From JBFWQM01 sp050249455 (lineage in GTDB: Bacteria > Pseudomonadota > Alphaproteobacteria > MPNO01 > VGEU01), in assembly GCA_050249455.1 (NCBI GenBank), contig JBFWQM010000213.1, forward strand, positions 1-9,381: a DNA stretch of 9,381 nucleotides, given 5' to 3'. The position numbers were made by a program, and so were the translations under genes. Shown one piece after another: positions 6,296 to 9,381 of the stretch; within the stretch, counting starts at the first letter, position 1; each line of letters opens with the position of its first letter. The notes under the pieces are model-generated. The model was given only the letters and a program-made list of their open reading frames with translations, was not told where the DNA came from and did not search any database.

Positions 6296-6320
6296 GCCGC
6301 GGGCCGCCGGCCTCTCCGCC

Positions 6321-7964
6321 CTACGCCTCGATCGGCGGCAGCTTCGGCTTGCCGCGCAGGATGTCGGCGGCGCGCTCGGCGAACATGATCACCGGCGCGT
6401 TGATGTTGCCGCCGATCGGCTCGGGGAAGACCGAGGCGTCGATGACGCGCAGGCGCTCCACGCCGCGGACGCGGAATTCCGGGTCGACCACGGAGGCGTC
6501 GTCGCTGCCGATGCGGCAGGTGCCGGCAGGGTGGTAGATGGTGCTGGTGGTGGCGCGCACGAACGCGTCGATCTGCGCGTCCGTCTTCACCTCCGGCCCC
6601 GGCATCTGCCATTCGCCGGCGAGGCCCTCGAACGGCTTCGACGCGGCGATGCGGCGGACGATCTTCACCCCTTCGCGCAGCGCGCGGCGGTCGTACTCGG
6701 TCGACAGGAAGTTGTTGAAGATGCGCACCGGCGCCAGCGGGTCGACCGAGCGCAGGGTGACGTTGCCGCGGCTTTCCGCTCGAACGTGGCAGAACAGGAA
6801 CGAGATGGTGTCGGGCGGCGGCGCCTTGATCATGGGAAACCACTCGCGCGCGTGCCGTGCGCCGACGGCGCAGTAGAGCTGCAGGTCCGGCACCTCGCGG
6901 TCGGGCGTGCTCTTGACGAACGCGGTACCGACGCTGGGCAGCAGCGAGGCGAAGCCGGTGCCGAAGCAATAGGCCTGGGCGAACGCGGTCGCCAGCCGGT
7001 CGAGCCGCATGTTGCGCAGGAACGCCGACGGCTGCAGGCGGTTCACGTTGTTGGCGAGGCTGAGGTGATCCCACAAGTTGGCGCCCACGCCGGCAAGATC
7101 CACCCGCGGCGTCACGCCGACCGACTTCAGGTGGTCGGCCGGCCCGATCCCCGACAGCATCAGGAGCTGCGGCGAGTTGTAGGCGCCGCCGGACAGGATC
7201 ACCTCGCGTCCGGCGCGCGCAATGCGGGCCTGTCCGTTCTGCACATACTCCACGCCGACCGCGCGGTCGCCGTCGAACAGCACGCGGGTGACGTGCGCGC
7301 GCGATTCCAGCTTCACGTTGCCGCGGCCGATCGCGGGGTACAGGTAGGCGACCGCGGCGCTGCACCGCCGGCCGTTCCCGATGGTGTGCTGGATGCGCCC
7401 GAAGCCTTCCTGGTCGCCGCCGTTGTAGTCGTCGTTGACCGGGTAGCCGAGCGACTTGGCGGACTCGATCCATGCGTCGTAGGCCGGGTCGTCGGCCGGC
7501 GTGCGCCGCGTCTTCAGCGGGCCGCCGTCGCCGCGGTAGGTGTCGCCGCCGCCGGAGAACGACTCCGACCGCTTGAAGTACGGCAGGACGTCGGCGTAGC
7601 TCCAGCCGGGCAGGCCGAGCTGCGGCAGGCGGTCGAAGTCCATGCGATGGCCGCGCACGTAGGCCATGACGTTGATCGATGACGAGCCGCCCACGACCTT
7701 GCCGCGCGGATGGTAGATGCTGCGGTTGTCGACGTGCGGCTCGGGCTCGCCGTTGTAGTTCCAGTTGAAGCCCGGATGGCACCACGCGCGGCCCACCCCC
7801 AGCGGCACGCGGATCAGCGGATGCCGGTCGCTGCCGCCGGCCTCCAGGACCAGGATGCGCACGTCGCGGTCCTCGCCCAGCCGCGCGGCGAGCACGCAGC
7901 CGGCGGAGCCCGCTCCGACGATCACATAGTCGAAGCTGTCGGCCGCTCCGTTGGTTGCCGCCAT
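6321..7964 (-). CDS. GMC-family FAD-dependent oxidoreductase (choline/alcohol dehydrogenase-like)
   Basis: This 547-residue flavoenzyme oxidises an alcohol group to the aldehyde or further. The N-terminal FAD fold has VGAGSAG (16-22) and the ribose-binding LVLEAGG with E41. The first GMC signature spans about 86-110 (PRGKVVGGSSSIN), and the second reads SGGAYNSPQLLMLSGIGP. The C-terminal catalytic segment has YHPAGTC with H478 as probable base, and GGNINAP with N522 at the His/Asn position seen in choline oxidases and dehydrogenases. No signal peptide is evident, so it is probably cytoplasmic or membrane-associated through an electron acceptor. ATG at 7964 is chosen over an upstream in-frame start at 8039, because the FAD motif then begins at residue 11, as is usual. 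It converges on the Rieske gene with 25 bases between stops, and diverges from the CmcJ-like gene, with which it probably shares a control region. Confidence 0.93.
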   Translation of the reverse strand: MAATNGAADSFDYVIVGAGSAGCVLAARLGEDRDVRILVLEAGGSDRHPLIRVPLGVGRAWCHPGFNWNYNGEPEPHVDNRSIYHPRGKVVGGSSSINVMAYVRGHRMDFDRLPQLGLPGWSYADVLPYFKRSESFSGGGDTYRGDGGPLKTRRTPADDPAYDAWIESAKSLGYPVNDDYNGGDQEGFGRIQHTIGNGRRCSAAVAYLYPAIGRGNVKLESRAHVTRVLFDGDRAVGVEYVQNGQARIARAGREVILSGGAYNSPQLLMLSGIGPADHLKSVGVTPRVDLAGVGANLWDHLSLANNVNRLQPSAFLRNMRLDRLATAFAQAYCFGTGFASLLPSVGTAFVKSTPDREVPDLQLYCAVGARHAREWFPMIKAPPPDTISFLFCHVRAESRGNVTLRSVDPLAPVRIFNNFLSTEYDRRALREGVKIVRRIAASKPFEGLAGEWQMPGPEVKTDAQIDAFVRATTSTIYHPAGTCRIGSDDASVVDPEFRVRGVERLRVIDASVFPEPIGGNINAPVIMFAERAADILRGKPKLPPIEA

Positions 7965-7991
7965 TTCCGGTCCCGTCCCCTTGTTCGTTCG

Positions 7992-8048
7992 CCCGCCGGC
8001 CAGGCGGGTATTTGTCCATCGTCGGGCCGGCCCCCGCAAGGCGGGAAT
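7992..8048 (+). repeat. Two tandem inverted repeats with a shared 3' tail
   Basis: The first unit is CCCGCC (7992-7997), loop GGCCA with one base more or less, then GGCGGG (8003-8008) and TAT. The second is CCCGC (8033-8037), loop AAG, then GCGGG (8041-8045) and AAT. The direct repeat AGGCGGG(T/A)AT recurs at 8002 and 8039. They resemble dispersed REP-like hairpins or a pair of operators; the sequence of one locus cannot tell these apart. Confidence 0.4.
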
Positions 8049-8057
8049 CGCGGTTGC

Positions 8058-8073
8058 CGGCCGGCGCCGGCCG
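8058..8073. promoter_or_regulatory. 16-bp perfect palindrome, candidate operator
   Basis: CGGCCGGCGCCGGCCG reads the same on both strands and is centred between 8065 and 8066, about 45 bases before the CmcJ-like ATG. Its location in a divergent region makes it a possible regulator site. It is composed only of G and C, so chance occurrence in this GC-rich genome cannot be excluded. Confidence 0.35.
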
Positions 8074-8096
8074 CCTTACTTGGACGGGCAGGCCGC

Positions 8097-8105
8097 AAGG
8101 AGGGA
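8097..8105 (+). promoter_or_regulatory. Strong ribosome-binding site fixing the CmcJ-like start
   Basis: AAGGAGGGA is a near-perfect anti-16S match, five bases before ATG 8111. It rules out the in-frame upstream start at 7955, whose extra 52 residues look like translated intergenic DNA. Confidence 0.85.
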
Positions 8106-8110
8106 CCGCC

Positions 8111-8947
8111 ATGGCAACCGCGCTCGATCGCACCGCCCGCACCGCCGTCCGCGCACCGCTGCAGTTCGCGGTGAAGACGGGCGAAATCCCGGTGGCCCTG
8201 GTCAGCGCGCCGGGCAGCGGGCCCGACCGGAGCTCGGGCACCTTCGAATGGCGCGACGTCGACATCCTGGACGGGCGGCCGATCGCCGCCGGCCTCGACC
8301 TCGACCGCCACGGATTCCTTCTCCGGGAAGAACCCACGGCAGTAAAGGATTTCTACGACGAGGTCGAAGTGCGCAACGTCTACTACCCGGAGATGGCGGC
8401 GCTGGTGCAGCGGCTGACCGGCGCCGAGAAGGTGGTGGTGTTCGACCATACGATCCGCCTCGACGACCCGGAGTCGCAGGCAGCGCGCAAGACCCGCGCG
8501 CCGGTGAAGAATGTGCACAACGACTTCACCGTGAACTCCGCCCCGCAGCGCGTGCGCGACCTGCTGGGGCCGGAGGAGGCGGCGATGCGGCTCGGCCGGC
8601 GCTACGGCTCGATCAACGTGTGGCGGCCGATCCGCGGGCCGGTGGAAACCGCACCGCTCGCGATCTGCGGCTGGGACTCGCTCGCGGAGTCGGACCTGAT
8701 CGCGTCGGAGCGGCGCTACCAGGACCGCATCGGCGGCGTCTACCAGCTCGCCCATAATCCGGCCCAGCGCTGGTACTACTTCCCGCGCATGGCGCGCGAG
8801 GAGGTGGTGATCCTCAAGTGCTTCGACTCGCGCGCCGACGGCACCGCCAGGTGGACCGCGCACGGCTCCTTCAAGGACCCGACGTCGGCGCCGGGCGCCG
8901 CGCCGCGCGAGAGCATCGAGATCCGCACGATGTATTTCTTCGCATAG
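8111..8947 (+). CDS. CmcJ/NvfI-family putative non-heme iron, 2-oxoglutarate-type oxygenase
   Basis: This 278-residue protein belongs to the family named after the cephamycin protein CmcJ and fungal NvfI/AsaB-type enzymes, which hydroxylate, desaturate or rearrange small molecules. Visible family motifs are VHNDFT (135-140), INVWRPIRGPV around W171, HNPAQRWYYFPRM (from H215), EEVVILKCFDS, AHGSFKDP with H251, and the C-terminal RESIEIRTMYFF (from R266). A plausible iron triad is H136, D138 and H215, and Arg after H215 could hold 2-oxoglutarate; this assignment is inferred from motif order. There is no signal peptide, so it should be cytoplasmic. The family is often labelled hydroxylase/desaturase or hypothetical in proteobacteria, where substrates are mostly unknown. 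It is transcribed divergently from the GMC gene, which could act on an alcohol it produces, and its stop lies four bases from the convergent ROK-like gene. Confidence 0.87.
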   Translation: MATALDRTARTAVRAPLQFAVKTGEIPVALVSAPGSGPDRSSGTFEWRDVDILDGRPIAAGLDLDRHGFLLREEPTAVKDFYDEVEVRNVYYPEMAALVQRLTGAEKVVVFDHTIRLDDPESQAARKTRAPVKNVHNDFTVNSAPQRVRDLLGPEEAAMRLGRRYGSINVWRPIRGPVETAPLAICGWDSLAESDLIASERRYQDRIGGVYQLAHNPAQRWYYFPRMAREEVVILKCFDSRADGTARWTAHGSFKDPTSAPGAAPRESIEIRTMYFFA

Positions 8948-8951
8948 CCGG

Positions 8952-9381
8952 TTAATCGCCGCGGTTCGTGTAGCTCGCGTTGCCGAGGCCGGTGCCGATC
9001 GTCAGCACGCCCCAGCGCGTCACGTCCTGGACGGTCGGGACGGCGCTGAGGCCCTGCACGACGGCGTCGTTGTGCAGCACGACGACCGTGTCATGGCCAC
9101 CGATGTCGGGGATGCATTCGCGGATGGCGTGCGGCAGGTTGAAGCGGCTGCTCGACCACTTGCCGGGCAGGTTCTGGTCGCCGCGCTCGATCGCGCCTTC
9201 GCCGTCGATCACCCCCGGGCAGCCGACGCCGACGAACGGCGCCAGCTTGTAGCCGTTGCGCCTAGCCCGGCGTCCCAGGCTGCGCAGCATCTTGCACAGG
9301 CGCTTCACGGCTTCGTCGCGCGACGGCGACTCGTCGCCGTGGCGCCACAGGTCGAATTTCCAGACGTCCACCTTCGACAGG
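8952..9381 (-). CDS. ROK-family kinase-like protein, N-terminus beyond the window
   Basis: The frame is open to the right edge, so this is the C-terminal 142 residues of a longer protein. It shows the sugar-kinase/ROK core: FVGVGCPGVIDGEG, GDQNLPGKW, HNDAVVQGLS (the Asp of HND matches the catalytic-base position of ROK kinases) and GVLTIGTGLGNA, a phosphate-binding loop. The nucleotide-binding DxGxT motif would lie outside the window. The chain ends only nine residues after GTGLG (at SYTNRGD), whereas typical ROK kinases continue for over 100 residues with a second lobe. It is thus either a short ROK-like subfamily or a truncated protein. The CPD-type zinc motif of ROK repressors is not seen. 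It converges on the CmcJ-like gene with a four-base gap. A link to the catabolic cluster is not shown. Confidence 0.75.
   Translation of the reverse strand, partial: LSKVDVWKFDLWRHGDESPSRDEAVKRLCKMLRSLGRRARRNGYKLAPFVGVGCPGVIDGEGAIERGDQNLPGKWSSSRFNLPHAIRECIPDIGGHDTVVVLHNDAVVQGLSAVPTVQDVTRWGVLTIGTGLGNASYTNRGD

Larger units (their letters stand above)
7965..8110. promoter_or_regulatory. Divergent intergenic control region
   Basis: These 146 bases lie between the start codons of the minus-strand GMC gene and the plus-strand CmcJ-like gene, so they must hold promoters for both. They contain two tandem inverted repeats sharing the tail AGGCGGG(T/A)AT (7992-8011 and 8033-8048), a 16-bp perfect palindrome (8058-8073) and a strong ribosome-binding site (8097-8105). 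I see no confident -35/-10 pair. Confidence 0.55.

Noticed and set aside
6295..6312. GGCCG/CGGCC stem between the convergent Rieske and GMC stops as a terminator
   Set aside because: The stem is only 5 bp with an 8-base loop and no T-tract on either strand. Some termination signal is expected here, but this is too weak to call.
6531..7682. A 383-codon plus-strand frame opposite the GMC gene
   Set aside because: It is antisense to the GMC gene, has no recognisable motif, and is rich in Arg, Ala, Val and Gly as shadow frames are.
6097..8337. A 746-codon minus-strand frame covering the GMC gene and both neighbours
   Set aside because: It is low-complexity Arg/Ala-rich sequence, antisense or out of frame to three genes with strong motifs; long open frames are expected by chance at this GC content.

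Overview
The window is high-GC DNA (by eye well above 65 % in the coding parts) with GTG starts, short overlaps and compact spacing. Gene families and codon use fit an alphaproteobacterium, perhaps Rhizobiales or Rhodospirillales; this is an inference, as no rRNA or marker gene is present.

Layout. Bases 1-129 are a noticeably less GC-rich leader. A stand-alone CheY-like response regulator follows (130-504). A short AT-rich promoter/operator-like stretch (509-539) then precedes six co-directional genes that look like one transcription unit (577-6295): an M20-type amidohydrolase with an altered metal site; a GntR/FCD regulator overlapping it by 4 bases; a PyrK-like FAD/[2Fe-2S] reductase; a PyrDB-like FMN dehydrogenase overlapping the reductase by 14 bases; a TRAP-type periplasmic solute-binding protein; and a VanA-like Rieske oxygenase. 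On the opposite strand, converging on the Rieske gene, is a GMC-family FAD alcohol dehydrogenase/oxidase (6321-7964). A 146-base divergent intergenic region rich in inverted repeats separates it from a CmcJ/NvfI-family putative non-heme iron oxygenase (8111-8947). The window ends inside a ROK-kinase-like gene on the minus strand (8952-9381, N-terminus outside the window).

How the genes may work together. The mix of solute capture, a flavin dehydrogenase with its own electron-transfer subunit, a Rieske oxygenase, an amidohydrolase, an alcohol oxidase and a second oxygenase, under a GntR/FCD repressor-type regulator, reads as an inducible catabolic island. The PyrDB-like protein keeps the FMN scaffold and catalytic Cys of dihydroorotate dehydrogenase but has lost one of the four substrate-binding Asn residues and changed a neighbouring Ser/Thr. 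The M20 protein departs from three canonical active-site motifs. I therefore infer that the locus handles a cyclic amide or pyrimidine-like compound, or another oxygenated ring acid, rather than making pyrimidines. The substrate cannot be read from the sequence.

No tRNA, rRNA, CRISPR array, insertion sequence or attachment site was seen.
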